DNA from: a virus
Virus record (IMG/VR): IMGVR_UViG_3300035681_000001
Span: 62,001 to 126,000 of that record
Strand: one strand, 5' to 3'
DNA: 64,000 nucleotides
Shown: positions 1 through 13,300 of the stretch, one piece after another
Layout: each line of letters begins with the position of its first letter
Position numbering within the stretch: the first letter of the stretch is position 1
Notes under the pieces: generated by a model
The model's input: the letters and a program-made list of their open reading frames with translations, nothing else
Databases searched by the model: none
What the model was told of the DNA's origin: nothing
Translations under genes and position numbers: made by a program

Positions 1-28
1 TGGAGCACTAAAAGGTGGGATCAATGGT

Positions 29-268
29 GTGCAGAAAATCCAGGTGCTCAAGAATGTAAAATGTATGACGTATGATACTGGTTACCTAAAAGAACGTATA
101 GGCGGTGGAAATCCTTACTGCCGCTGTGCATACTGTAAAGTATCAGATCCACAAATTAACGGAGAACTAGAAAACCATGCTGATTGGTGTGAATATAAAC
201 AACGAAAGCTACTTGAGCAAAAAGTAGAACTCCTAAAACTTGATTACCAAGTAGAAAGAAAAAAGTAG
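29..268 (+). CDS. Small Cys/His-rich protein, possibly cut at the left edge
   Basis: I do not recognise this 79-residue protein. It has a CxCxxC cluster near residues 31-36 followed by a His and a Cys around residues 50-54, a pattern compatible with one small zinc site, and a Lys/Glu-rich helical C-terminus. The GTG at 29 has an AGGTGGG ribosome site nine bases upstream. However, the frame is open back to position 2, so the gene may start outside the window; an ATG at 65 would lose twelve residues. It is the first of four small rightward genes spaced 20-60 bp apart that may share a transcript. Confidence 0.6.
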   Translation: MQKIQVLKNVKCMTYDTGYLKERIGGGNPYCRCAYCKVSDPQINGELENHADWCEYKQRKLLEQKVELLKLDYQVERKK

Positions 269-325
269 TAAAGAATAATATAAAGTACACATAGTAGAAA
301 AACTAGTTACCCAAACCCAAACCTC

Positions 326-724
326 ATGCATCTAGATGGTATTGCCTCAGTTCCTAAAACCCCTACAAACCTTGATTTAACAGCTAATAACAGATTTACT
401 GTTCCTGTAACAGTAGTACTGTCGGCTGTTGACGAGCTGAAATTACACAAGTTCTTAAACCTACACTACTTAGGTGATGAAGAAGCAAATGAGCTGATAA
501 CCTGCGATAACCAACCATATGGTTTGTACCCTAAATACCCTGAAAAAGAGACAGACGACTTTAAAGCCGCCGTTAACCGTATTTGCCAGGAGCACACAGT
601 TAACCTAGTAGTAACGTATGACGTACTAGGAAAGGCCACTTTTGAACTTGAAAACCCTAACCTAAAGGAGTATCACACGAAATGCTCACTAAAAGAAATC
701 AAACCCGCTACAAAAAAAGTGTAA
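326..724 (+). CDS. Hypothetical protein, 132 aa
   Basis: Unrecognised. The protein is soluble, of mixed alpha/beta composition, without membrane segments or clear metal motifs. It starts with an ATG in a C-rich context (CCTC-ATG) and no visible Shine-Dalgarno sequence, as in the next two genes. The stop codon overlaps a perfect 6-bp stem-loop at 723-738. Coding status is supported by length, an upstream neighbour on the same strand and no competing frame. Confidence 0.65.
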   Translation: MHLDGIASVPKTPTNLDLTANNRFTVPVTVVLSAVDELKLHKFLNLHYLGDEEANELITCDNQPYGLYPKYPEKETDDFKAAVNRICQEHTVNLVVTYDVLGKATFELENPNLKEYHTKCSLKEIKPATKKV

Positions 725-738
725 ACTACCACTAGTTT
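723..738 (+). repeat. Stem-loop at the stop codon
   Basis: Perfect inverted repeat: AAACTA at 723-728, loop CCAC, TAGTTT at 733-738. It overlaps the preceding stop codon and lies 13 bp before the next ATG. It has no T-run, so it is not a classic terminator. It could be an mRNA-processing or stability structure. Confidence 0.5.
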
Positions 739-750
739 GTACTTACCTCT

Positions 751-945
751 ATGACCTCAGAGTTCCCCGGCGTCTACGAGTTGCTAATCCGCGAGCCTAA
801 AGGTTCCGCACCTAAAACACTAGTAATAACCTACGTCAATAACTCCAATCCTGGTTCAGTAATTACCTACAAAGGAATAGATTACACAGTAATAAACCGT
901 TCTGGTTTGCCGCCTACTGGTCAGCTGCTGTTGCGCCGGATTTAA
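751..945 (+). CDS. Hypothetical protein, 64 aa
   Basis: Unrecognised small protein with predominantly beta-strand character (alternating Val/Ile/Thr/Tyr) and a short basic end (LRRI). It begins 26 bp after the preceding gene with an ATG following CCTCT and no Shine-Dalgarno sequence. It is followed within 5 bp by an inverted repeat (950-970). Confidence 0.55.
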   Translation: MTSEFPGVYELLIREPKGSAPKTLVITYVNNSNPGSVITYKGIDYTVINRSGLPPTGQLLLRRI

Positions 946-949
946 TCCG

Positions 950-970
950 TAGGTTACCTTAGACAACCTA
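950..970. repeat. Inverted repeat TAGGTT-N9-AACCTA
   Basis: Perfect 6-bp arms at 950-955 and 965-970, placed between a stop codon at 945 and an ATG at 987. It could be an RNA stem-loop in the leader of the membrane-protein gene or a dyad operator. No T-run follows. Confidence 0.45.
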
Positions 971-986
971 ACTATTTACCACCCTA

Positions 987-1232
987 ATGTTAAACTACTG
1001 TCTAAGCTACTTAGTGCTTACGTGGGCTGTAGCTTATGGTTTTTGGATCGCTATAGGCCGCACTAGTTTAGTATATGCAAACGACAGAAAAGCACTACGG
1101 GCATTAATATGCTTGGTTGGAAGTTTAATGTGGCCACTAGGTGCTTTGTGGGCTACAACATACGGAACAACTAAAGTCTTAAGCTGCGGATGTGATAAAT
1201 TATTTGAGTTAACAGTCAAACTCTTAGACTAA
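987..1232 (+). CDS. Small membrane protein, two predicted TM helices
   Basis: 81 residues. Residues ~4-24 form one hydrophobic segment rich in Trp/Ala/Tyr. Residues ~38-58 form a second (Ala-Leu-Ile-Cys to Trp-Ala), separated by a short polar loop with Arg/Lys. A CGC motif and an acidic/aliphatic helix follow. The family is unknown; small two-helix membrane proteins in phages are often superinfection or lysis accessories, but nothing here shows that. The gene ends 5 bp before the opposite-strand tRNA, so transcripts converge here. Confidence 0.6.
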   Translation: MLNYCLSYLVLTWAVAYGFWIAIGRTSLVYANDRKALRALICLVGSLMWPLGALWATTYGTTKVLSCGCDKLFELTVKLLD

Positions 1233-1237
1233 AGCTA

Positions 1238-1309
1238 AGCCCCCTACGAGGAATCGAACCCGCAACGGTATCTTACAAGGATACTGTTTTACCTTTAAAC
1301 TAAGAGGGC
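1238..1309 (-). tRNA. tRNA-Thr-like gene, anticodon UGU
   Basis: Acceptor stem 1303-1309 pairs with 1239-1245 (7 bp, one G-U). The D-stem is 4 bp. The anticodon stem GTATC/GATAC encloses the loop CTTGTAA with anticodon UGU (1275-1277), reading ACA. The TTCGATT loop is canonical. The T-stem closes only if a base at 1249 is bulged out, which is unusual. No CCA is encoded. It lies 18 bp downstream of the stop of the 4148-aa gene on the same strand, with a TATAAT box just before it. It is either a working phage tRNA with an odd T-arm or one beginning to decay. Confidence 0.72.
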
Positions 1310-1317
1310 AGCTTTAT

Positions 1318-1323
1318 ATTATA
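1318..1323 (-). promoter_or_regulatory. Candidate -10 box (TATAAT) for the tRNA
   Basis: TATAAT on the minus strand, ending 8 bp before the tRNA 5' end and right after the upstream stop codon. No matching -35 hexamer is visible at 16-18 bp, so it may be weak or activator-dependent. Confidence 0.4.
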
Positions 1324-1327
1324 CCAG

Positions 1328-4300
1328 CTACCCTAGTTGATTGCCCATACGCGGGCCAGTAGGCGTCCAATGCCCTGAGCCCCGATGACCTAAAGGCATA
1401 GGTTCGTGTGCAGCTGCTGCAGATTGTCGGTGGCTACCAGCAGGGTCATGCCCTATGCTTTCCACTAGAGTAGTGTATTTCTGAACCAAGCTGATACGTG
1501 CCACTTCTCCCTTTACTTCAGTTTCTTTAGTAGCTACTAGCTGCTTATCATCCCGAACTACCTTAAGCATGGGCTCTGCGTGTTGACTTGCTTTAGGATT
1601 TTGGTTTTCTACCACCACTTGGTGGTTTACTGGTGCTTTAGGTGTAGTTACTAAAGCTGCTGCACCTGCAGCCACTAAAGCTAATACCGCTGCCTGGCGT
1701 TCAGGAGCTACAGCTGAAGCTATCTCAACCTGAGTTTGTCTGATACTAGACTCGTAACTAACTTCAGGTAAGACAACACGTTGTACTGGATGTCTGGTCT
1801 TAACAGGATTTATGGGTATAACTACAGCAGGTTTAGGTACTAAACCACCACCTTTAGCACCTACACCTCGAAGTGCATTTTGAGGCGTAGGTAATACTGG
1901 AGCTTTAGGTAAGGTAGTGTTAATTACATCTCTAGCATGTACTACAGAAACACCGGATTGAGTTTCAAAATAACCAGACAAGCCTGTCCCACCCTGCTTA
2001 ACTGTAACTTTACCTGCAGAAGGAGCAATAAATTTCTTTAGGGTGTCGAAGTTAATATCAATAGCATATTTAGGATCATGGTGACCCATAACACCTCTAG
2101 CTATAGCAGACTTTATCTCAGCATCAGAAGACTTACGAGTCAACCAAATAGATCCACCGCGAGAACCTTGCAAACCGTGTATTTCAATACGCTGCTCTCC
2201 CTGCCTAAAGCCTTCTTTAATAAAAGAAAAAGCATAAGTTTGCAGCAAACTAGCTTCTTGAGCTGTTTGTTGGCCTCGCAAAACATGTGAGCCACCGCGT
2301 TGATTAAGACCTAGGTGAGCATGTATAAAAGAACCGCCCCTAGAGTCCCTATCATTAGTTACGTAAACGGGCCGATCTCCACCAGTACCTGACCTAAATA
2401 GACCCCCTATAATATCAACTGGTGTAGTAGGACGTATAGCATCTGGACTTGCCAAGTACCTACGTCGTGTCTCCCACATCAATTCAGGACTCATAGTAAT
2501 AGTTGCTCGGTTACGACCGACATGGTTATATTGACCACGACCAGAAGCATTTTTAACAGAAGCCCACTCACCGGCTAAAGCATCAATAGCAGCTCTTACA
2601 TTATTGGACTTACCCCTTAAAAAAGCTGCCAGTGCAGGCTGCTTACTACCTATCATTAAAGCAATAGCAGCTCTATCTTGGTTATAGGGACTAAAAACAT
2701 CAGTAGTCTTAAGACCCGCATCACGCATAGCTATTTTGAGGGTACTAGGTATAAACTGAGGAGCACCAACAGCATGGAGTCCGGCAGCTTGCCGCCTCAT
2801 TACTTCTCCAAAAGTCATAGAGCTAAGGCCAGGTAAGCCTCCAGGAGTATCACCAGCATTACCTCGGTTTACTGAGTTATAGCCACCTTCGCCAGCATAA
2901 ATAACTCGTAATAAAGGAGTAAAAGCACTTACTGAAGCTACATAAGCACTACCAGTAAGCTCACCTAAAGCACTACCTAAACCATCAGTAGCACCTTGAG
3001 CAAAAGATCCCACACGCCTAAAAGTTTCAGTAGCTAAACCAGTTAAGTCTTTAACACGGTCAGCAGCCCACTGAAAAAGATCCCAAGACTTTTGCTCGTT
3101 AGTCTGCCTAAAAGTTTGCTCACTAACCCACCGTTGTTGTTTACGTGTTTTTTGATAAGCGGTTTTTTGAGCAGCTATTTTACGCTTTTGAGCAGCTATG
3201 TAGTCATACATAACTTGTTCAGTAGGCTGCAGCGTTAAGTTAGAAAACTTACCTGGAGTAGCTGCCGCTGCTGAACCACCACCAAAGACAGAAGAAAACC
3301 CCCAAAGAGCTAAACCAGCAATCGCTGTACCTAGCCAAGCTGCAGCATCACCAGCTCGGGTGATCATGTTACCCGCAAATCGACTTACCAACTCAAAGTC
3401 ACGCTTACCAGCTTGAGCTTCAGGCGTATTAGCTAAAGACTCACCTTTAAGTAGTTTGTCACGGAAAGATTCATCAGCTTGAACAGCTGCTCTGACTTTA
3501 TTTCCGTAAGGTGTATCAGAAGCTATCAAACCAGCTTGTAGTACTTCTAAGCCAATAATGGCTAGATTCCCGCGTCCTACTGCACCTTCCCCTACTAACC
3601 TACGTAAACCCCTAAAACCCCCACGAGTGCTAGTAGTTGGACTGCTACTAGGACTAGCACCAGCACCACCTCCGGCATTACCACCACCCGTACCACCCCG
3701 AGGGCCGCCACCACCCTTAAAGAAATTCAACAACGCAATACCACCAGCAGCAGCACCAATCGTATTAGACACAGTACCAATATTATCGTCATCCATAGAT
3801 TCATAACCAGGTAGCTTATAAGTGCGCCAGGTTCTCATAGCTATGGAGCTAAGTTGTTTAGCTATAAGTGCCGGAGCAGCCACACGAGCTACAGAACTAA
3901 ACAACCCACCTACGCGAGCAGCAGAAAATAAAGACTGTAAACCAGTAAACAGAATAGTAGAAGTTACAGCTGCACCTAAAGCAGACACACCTGCATCCAC
4001 TAGACTTTTACCAGAATTAACCGCTTCGTCTATTACGTTGAGTACAGTTAAACCAGTACCTAATTTGCCACCTATCAACGTCTTGGCCCAACCTAAGGGG
4101 CTGGCTAGTAAGTTAACCCCTTTTTGCCATAAATTAGGAGAACCAAAACCTTTAGTAGGTCTAGCATACTGAGCTCTGAAATAATCAAAGAAGCGACCTT
4201 TAAAAGTAGACCTGGTACTATCCTGTATTATGGAGTCCCTAAAACCAGCGTCTTGGTAATTAGCCAAACTAACAGCTGCCGCCTCCCAAGGTCTTGATCT

Positions 4301-7300
4301 AGGGTCGTTCTGCATTAAGTAAACTTGAGTACCTGCAATAGCACCTAAACTCTGACTAACGTTAAAAGCAATCAATAGTGTATTAGCTACTGCTAGAGAA
4401 TTACTACGAAATGGAGAACGAATAAGACGAGCAGCTAAAGGCGCTAACAAAGAAGCAGCTATTAGTCCACCTGCACGTTGATATAAACCCAACTCAGCAT
4501 AACCTTGGGGGTTATATTTACCTGCAGCTTGCATACTCTGAGCAATCTGGGATGTCCTGAAAGAACGGACCGGATCCCAACTTAAAGCAGCTCCAGCTAC
4601 CGTGGACCAAATAGCCGTGCTAACACTACCCCTTAAAATAGAACCAAACAATGCATTTTGCAAAGGCTGAAACTCTTGGTCAACAGCCTCTGAACTTAGT
4701 TGCCACGCTGTACGATTTGGTTTCAGTAAACTACCGCTTAGCAAATTAGCAAGCGAAGAAGTTGCTAGTGTTAGGGTTCCAGCTATTCCAGAAAGCCTAG
4801 ACAACGCAGTTTTTGACAACCGTCTAATACCTAGGTTTAAACCTATTACCGCAGCTGCACCCAACCCAACGCGTGTGATATTCCTACGATTAGCACCTGC
4901 AGGATCTAGTTGGTCTTCTTGGTAAAACTGATCAGTAACAGCGTCAGCTAACGGGTTATCTTTGACTAAATCCTGCATTAAGAAAAACGTACCAAAAACT
5001 TGTCGGCTACGACCACCGGCAGCAGTAACAGCCAAACCCGCTGCGTTCTGAAAAAACTCAGAATAAGCAGTTTGGTACTGAACCCTACGTGAGTCACCGT
5101 TTAGTTGACTAACACCCAAACCAGAAGATATTAGGCCCCCATAAACAGCAGCAAAACGACCTAGTTTACCTGCTAATCCACCTACTAACTTACGTGCTGC
5201 AATAAACTTCTCATTTTGTAAAACCTTAGTTTTAAACTCCCTAAGAGCAGGGCGTATGTTTAGTACCCCAAGAAACTGTTGGACATTTTGGAAAAACTTA
5301 TCTATACCGCTGCCTACAGCACCTATACGAGTGCCTTTAAAAGCACCAAATACTCGTTTAATACCCGTTGTTCCTAAGGCACCATAAACACCATAACCTA
5401 CAAGTGCTAGAAAACCAGCCAAAGCGGGTAGTTTAAACACCCCTAAAGAATTAAGGTTGTGAACCGGGAGCAAAGGCAGCAACGCTAACAGACCTAAACC
5501 CATACCGGTGTATCTATTCTTAAGAATTCTTCTCCAAGTAGGAAGAATTCCTAAACGTTGGCTACCAACGTAACTCTTAAAACTTAAGGGTGTATCAGCT
5601 GCAGGCGTGGGCTCAGGTAAAGCTGTTGCTACAGTTGCAGTAGTTATAGGTCCCATACCAGGAGAACCAGGTCCTCGGGGACCACTAAAACCTTTAGGTC
5701 CAGGTAAGCGCACACTAGAGTCTCTAGTTACTGTTGTTACTTCAGGCTCTATATTGACACCTTCCAAATACGTCGCGTAGCCTTTTTGTAGATGCCTGAA
5801 GTACGCATACGAACCTGCACCCACAACAGTACCTGCCGCAGTAGACAAATGGTAGTCTTCTCCATAATCAAAACCCCAGTTTTTACTAGTATTGTCACCT
5901 AGGTAGTTAAAAAGACTAGTAAAAGCAAACGCACCTACACCAGCCGCTAAACCATAACGACCTACACGTGAAACTTGACTCTTACCGTAAACGTAAGCGC
6001 TTTCTTGGGGGTTCCACCTACGAGCACTATCAATACCCAACATAATCTCAAAAGTAGAAGCCGAAGCTAGCCCCAGCCCAAACTTAAGGCGGTTACGGTC
6101 CTGTTCATTTAAGTTGGCAGCAGTAGCGTAATAGTCACCTACAGCATCTCCTAATAACCACACACCTAAACCACCTAAAGCAGCACTAGGTGCTAGAGCG
6201 CCCAAAAACTTGCTGTTCTTAGAAAAACCTTTACCTAAAGCCCTAAAAGTAATGCGGTTACTAAGACCTGCAAACCTAAGACCCCCCACAGTAAACCGCC
6301 GGGTTTGGTTAGCTAACCAACTAATAGCGGGCTCAGTAGTACGGTTGGCTACTCTACCTATACCACTACCTAAAGCCTTTAGATCAGTTGTGAACTCTGA
6401 TTGACTTACTTTGTCACCTAGGGTCTTAAAGTCCCGGTATACAGTACTCGCACCGGTTAAAAACGTACCCCAATAACCTTTGTTGCTAGCTTTAGAACTA
6501 CGCCACGCCAAACCAGCAGCAGTTTGTAGTAAAGAATAGTCATAATTAGCTGGTTGGGGGCGAGTGTAATAAAAGTTAGCAGCTGTGGTGTCTACCATAA
6601 ACTGGCGCTGTCTCATAGCTGAAAGCATCAAGTTACTTACTAGAGACTGCGACCTAAAACCACCCTGGGTAAGTACTCTTTCTGCATAACCCGAGCTACC
6701 AAAATAACGAGCATCAAATTCTGGTTCTGGGTCGTATACTGACCTACCCATTAAGGCTGGGCTGAACAATGCATCGTCTAGCTCATTAGGTAAACTAGTA
6801 GCCCTAAACAACCGGCGTTTTTGCATCGTTTCTGCACGCGTATTAGCATCTTCTCCGTATTCTTCCATACGTGGTCCTTGCCAACTACTAGCTGTAGGTA
6901 GCAAGCCGGTTTGCTCTTCCATAAAAGACCTAACCGTTTCTGGCAGCAGAAAACGAGCTATAATACCAAAACCAGGTACGTTTAAGGCTTTCTTACGAAT
7001 TGCATACAGCGCAGGATCTAAGATCCGAGCGACGGTATTCAACCCACTTAAAGCAGTCTTTACCAAAGGAGCTTGACCTACCGCCGCTAGGCCAGAAGCT
7101 AAAAAGGCAGTAGTAGGCTTGATAAAGTTTTCGTTTACTGTGTCTGAAACACCTGACAAAAAGTTTTGAACACCGTTGTTGGTAATTCGATTTAGCCCTA
7201 CGTAAGTACCTACGGCTGCCAAACCAGCAAACGTAGCAAAAGTGGGGCTGGTAGACCATGCTTTACGTAACAGAGCAAAAATACCTAAACCAGCCGCTAG

Positions 7301-10300
7301 CTCCCCGCTCTTAGCAACTACAAAATATCCAGCTCGTGTTCGTACTGATTCACTAGTAGAGCCTAGGTAAGAACCAGCAGACAGCAGCTCATAAGCTTGG
7401 ACTAAATTAAAGTAGTCTATCAGCGTACTAGTACTGCCGGTTATACCTTCACGAACTAAACCAGAGTAACCTCTTTGCCTAAAGGTTTCATTGATAGCCT
7501 TTACTATAGTATCCGTTGGAATACTATCTGATGCCCAACGTTGAGTGCCTTTACCAGTATAACGACCCGCTAGTGACCTATCAGTTTCTTCAGTATTTTC
7601 CAAGAAACTTTCGTGTACTAGCAGAGCAGCATTAACGTAGTGGTTTAGAGCGTGCAGGCGTTTTGACTCAGCATCAAGTATCCGTGAGCCCCTCACGTTT
7701 CTTTCTAAACCGTATTGTTCAATGATGTTATTTGTACGACGCGGATCATATTCTTTGCCGTAAATCTGTTGGGCAAAGTTTTGTTGGTCCGTAGCACCAC
7801 CGTACATACGAGCCATGTCGTCTAGCAAGGTTTGTTTAATATTTTGAGGTGATAGCTGCTCGTCAGTTAAACTAAACATGCTATTTCGAGCAGTGTTATA
7901 AGCGTCAGCTACTTGAGAGCTAGCACTAGCACTAGGAACACTTACTTTTATCTGAGGATTAGTAGTACCCCCACCACTACGAAGACTAAACTCGTATGCC
8001 TCACCTTTAGCAACTACGTTAAAGGTAGCTGTAGCTCGACTCCTAATGTCTGTTTCTGCAGGTACATAAGGCTTAACTTTAGAAGAAGCAGCAAAAGTAA
8101 TACCAGCTAAACTAATAGCGCCTAAAGAAGCCAAACTTGCAAAAGCAAGTGTAGAAAACAACGCACCACCAAAAACGGCAGAAGGCAAAGAGCCTTCTTG
8201 AAAAGACTGAGCCGTAGCTTTTAAGGTACTAGTAAAGTAAGAGAAAAACGGGGTACGACCTAAGATTTGTTCTTGGTAGTAACCTGTGTAGTTCCCTAAT
8301 TCATCACCTGAAGATTTACCAGTAGCGTAGTCCAAAAAGTCATAGAACCCTTTCTTAAAAAGGTCTACTGAAGCTTCACCGCCTACTCGCGCAGAAAAGT
8401 TATCTATGTTAGGAAAGTAAACTTTGCCCTTTTTAGATAGAGCCTGAGCTACGTTGGTCTCATGAAGCAGACCCATCAAGATTTCTACCGGTCTTTGGTT
8501 AGAAATTCGGATTAGTTCTTGCTGCCTTACACGAATAGCAGCAGATAAACCTTGACTGGTACCTAGTTGGTTGTATTCTTCAGGTCGCGCGGCTTTTTGA
8601 ATAGTTGCAGGTTGTTGCCTAGGTACAGCACTAAAGATTGAGTAAAGAGCTGAGGTTGAATTACGACTGGTTTTATACAAAGACTGCAGTAAGTAAACCT
8701 GATCCTTAGTAACCGACAACCCCTTTATCATTGCTAGTTCTGAACCTGAAATATCTGTGTAAGCACTAGTAGCTTGCACGTAACCTCTAAAACCATTTTT
8801 AGACTCTGACAGACCTAAAGGTCCTATCAAAGAAGCAAACATATTAGGGTTGTCTTGATAAGCTCCGGTTAGCTTTTGAATATTCCAGGCACCTGTAATG
8901 GTACTGCCAGCTTGTTCCAGTAACCCCAAAATGCCTGGGTTCTGTTTAGGGACATTAGCGTATCTAGCCCGTCGAGCTAAAGCTAATTGAGCCTGCGTAT
9001 AGTTATTTTGACCACCAAAGTGAAAAATCAGCATGGCGTTTTGCAGCCAGCTCATCTCTCCTTTGGGACCTATAGTAAGCTGATTACCAGCTGCTAAAAC
9101 AGCTGCAGCTAAGCTGTAAACCGCTGCGTATTTAACACCCTTACGAGCTGCCAGGTTAAAGCGTAAACCAGCAGTCTCTACCAAAGCAGGTCTTAAAGAC
9201 TGTAGGTGTAATAAAGCATCACTTTTACCTTTAGCAGCACCCAACGCTGCTGCCAGAGTTTTTACTGATTCGTCTCCTAAACCTAAACCTCTTAAAACCC
9301 CTTTATCACTTGCGTTAAACTTACGCTCATACGCATCCCAAATACCTTTTTGGTATCGAGCTGTAGTCCCAACAAATTCAAAATTAGGGTCACCAAAACG
9401 ACTGAACTTCTCAGCCCCAGCAAACACGCCGGCCCTAGCTAAAGCTGTACCGTAGTAAGCACCAAAAAACCCACCTATGTACAACTGCCTAAAGAAATTA
9501 TCCCGCGCTACGTTACCTGCAGACCAATTAGGGTCTTGAGCTTGTGTAGCTTGAGACTCATAGATCAAAGCTAACGGATTAAAAACCGAAGAATTAGGAG
9601 AAACTAAAGAACTATACGCTAAATAAGGCAGCAAATAAGGGGCTAGTGCTCTCAACGCGCTGCCTCTACGCATAGCACCTACAGTAGGTGAGGTATCAAG
9701 TAGAGTCCCAAAGGCACCTTTTATTAAGTTAGGTGCTACCAAAGTAGGAACTTGAGCCCAAGTAATAACTCGCTTAGTCATACGACCAGCAAAACCAATC
9801 AAGTCACGGGAAACAGAACCCTTTGGGTCTGCTGCACCGACAACGTTTTGGTTTCTGACAGCACGATAAACAGAACCCAAATAGCTAAGGGCACCTACTG
9901 TTCCTAGTGCAGCGTAAGTTTGTGATTCAGGAAAGAAAGTTACTACTGAGGCTAAGTCAGCAGCTTTACCCCAAAACAGTGCTGATTGTTCATCGTCATA
10001 AAACCTAGAGTCACTAACTAAACCAGCTCTTTTTTCCAGTAACCGCTGCATACGGGTTTTAGTTGCCCCGAAACTAAAACCAAAAGGTGCCATTGGTGTA
10101 GAACCAGCACCTAAAACAGGCATAAATTGGAAGCCAGCTCCTAGAGCCGTAACACCAGTTCTAGGATCTGAACGACCTACTACAGCAAACTGGAAGATAG
10201 GTGTAGGTATTTGTGCAGCAAAACTATAAGTGATGTCTTGTCGAGTAATGTCAGGAACACTCAACCGTTTTGCTAAATCACTTAAAGTTTGAGCACGAGC

Positions 10301-13300
10301 TGCATAAATAGGATTTTTCCAGCGCTGAGGGTCATTATTGATAATGTCTACCAAGATACCCTTAGCTATTGCATTTTCAGGATCTATCTCAAAAGAGCTG
10401 CTTTTGTCTTTACGGTAAATAGCGTTAAACAGGTTAGCAACAAACGAGGTTGAAGCTTGAGCTATAAGTATGCCGGCTACGGCACCTACCATAGCTCCTG
10501 TTTTGGAAAACCTTACACCCTTACGTGTAGTAGTTAGAATCTTACCTTTTTCGTAACCAATTTGCTGGTATTGAAGCTCACCATCAACTAGACCCTCAAA
10601 AACACTTACCAAGCTCCCACGCGATTTACCGGTACCTGATTTACCGCCTATAACTTTCTTAGAATAAACCAACTGACCTGGTTCAGTAACCTGAGATTTA
10701 TTAAGTATAGTTTCGTCTTTTAAGTTGTACTCAAACCTATCAGTAGTACGTTTGTGCATAACGTGACCACCCAACCAACTACCACCCAGCAAAGCTAACG
10801 TAGCTATAGGTTTAGGTACCGTACCTGTAAAGTAAGTCTCATTCCATCGTGTCCATTCTGAATCTTTATTCTGAGTCCGGTAACCAAAAATCTCACCTCC
10901 TATTTGGCTGAGTAAGTCAGCGCCTTGAGGTTGCATATAGTAGTTGTCAAAAATACGGTCTAAGACCAACAATGATCCTAATTTAAAGAAACCGGAGCGA
11001 AACTTACCAAACGAGCTAACGTCCTTAAAGCCACTAGCACCTAACACACTAGAAAAGCCACCAGCTCTAATCAGGTCTTTTTCAGCTGCTTTTAAGCCAA
11101 GTAACTGCTCACCTAGGGTCCCGGTAGCGGCATTAGCTCGGTTGGTTACTCTGGCCTGACGTAAGAATATATCTCGATGTATCTGTAGCATCTCACGTAC
11201 AGAACCTTTGCTAGCAAAGTTTCCTATTAAGTGACCCATACGAGTCACCGATTTAGTCAAACTGGTAAAACCCGGACTTACCAAAGAACTAGCTGAACGA
11301 TCAGACCCCGGTATTACACTCGTACCACCTTGAGATATAGTACGAGTGCTGGTATTACCAAAAGCCTCTCTAACCTCAGGAATCCACAACCACGGACTAG
11401 CAAAGATAAAACGCCCTATTTGATCAGCTGAAGCAGCAAGTGCTCTAACACGATCAGCCCCAATACCTTTGAGAGTTAACTGATAAGAGTAACCTTTAGA
11501 CTCATCTAAAAGGTTTATTTGAGGTAGCTCATGAGCCAAATCCCTAGCTGTTATTTTAGCCTCTTGCATCTTACCGGTTTCAGCAGAGCCAGCTGTCATT
11601 ACATAGTTTAAGAACGGCTCTAAAAAGTTATTCCAAACACTAGAATCAATACGCCTAAACACACCTATAGTGCCTATAGGGCCTGATACAAGCCCTTTAG
11701 GCTTTACTTCTAAGCTGTTTATATCAGACAAAAAGCCTACTTGGCTGCGTTCTAACTCAACTAATTCTGAAGCTGTAATACCTGAGTGTATTTTGCCTCC
11801 AAAGCCTCTTAAGCCTGCCTGATCCAGTTCTTTCCAGACTTCACTACTAATAGGATCAAAACCGTAGCTGTTAACTTTCTGTAGCTTACTGTCTATTAAA
11901 TCGCCAAGTTGTGTTTTACCTTCACTTTGAGCTACTTGAAGAGACCTTAAAGTATTAGACTGCAGCACGTGCAGCATTCTTTTAGAAGTTTCTCCTGGTT
12001 TATCACTAACAGAAACCTCATACAACTTGTTGTACCAGCCATCTAAAAAACCACCTTTTAAGCCGTACTGAGCCATAGTATCCGCCGCACGTTGCTCAAT
12101 ATGAGCTCGTAGCAGAGTAACACCGTGGCTAAACACAAAATAACTACCAATTGCTTGAGCAGTTTGTATTACAGTTTCTTGAGCAAAACCCAAAATACGT
12201 TCTACAGGGCCTACTTCGTTTTGGGTCTTATAGGCAGAACGGTAGAGCTTTTTAAGGCTGCCATAGTCCCTACCAGCTTTAGCATCTTCTAGGTCCTTAA
12301 GCCAGTAGTAACCTGACATAGTGTCCGTGGCTCGACCTATGCCCGCACCTAACAACCCTAAGAAACCCAACCCAGGTTTGTAGACATCGGTGTTAAAAGT
12401 ACTATTTACCCAAGCACCTACACCTGGATCTGAGAGCTGACGATCTAGCTGCCTTAACCAAAACCCAGGTTGGGAGTTACTTACTAAAGAATGAAAGTTC
12501 TCATAGACACTAACTTTAGTATTAGGGTGGTTAGTAAAAAACGACTGCGGCATTCGGGTAGGTAACCGCTGTAGCATACGCCGCTCACCGGCATCTGCAC
12601 CCAGCTCCCTAGATACTGTAGTAACATCTACAAACAATAAGTCCCTGACGTTCTTAGGGAAACTACGATACGCTTTTTCAACGGCGGATTCTTTTACGTA
12701 ACTCGGAGCTACGTCTACAAACTTAGTAGGGTTATCAGAAACTTTGATAAAACCATATTTACTAAAACCTTGAAGCTCGCGGGCTAAAGCATCAGCCAAT
12801 CTACGGTCGTTCAAGTACCGAACTTTTTCTAAAGTTTTGTTAGCGCTGCGGGATGAGATATTATAGGAACCAGAAAACAACTTACTGTCAATAACTCCTG
12901 CTTTAGCGTGCTGCAAGAGTTGTTTAGCGTAGTCAGCGGGTTGTAAATAGACTTCAACCCCAGCAGCACTCAACCCAGCTAGTAGTTTACTAGTAGATTC
13001 TTGATTACCACCACCTTTTGCACCTTTAGGATTTTGACCATATACTCTAACGTCTAGACCTCGTTGTTGAGCTTGCACTAAAGCTTCAGCTACTACAGGG
13101 TCGGTCATGTAAGCTTCAGCAATATATACACGTTGCTGAGCTTTGTTTATATCTCTAACTAGTTTGTCTACAAATTGAGGTCCGGCGCCAGGACCAGTAA
13201 CAAACACTGAACCACTCTTCAAACTAGCCTGCAAACCACCTACGTTACTATTACGATTTAGACCACGCCCTATAAAATCAGCAATACGTGCATCGTCAGC

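Noticed and set aside
3822-4172. 116-aa rightward ORF inside the giant gene
   Set aside because: Shadow of a long, well-supported leftward gene; Pro/Ala-rich translation typical of antisense to an Ala/Gly-rich frame.
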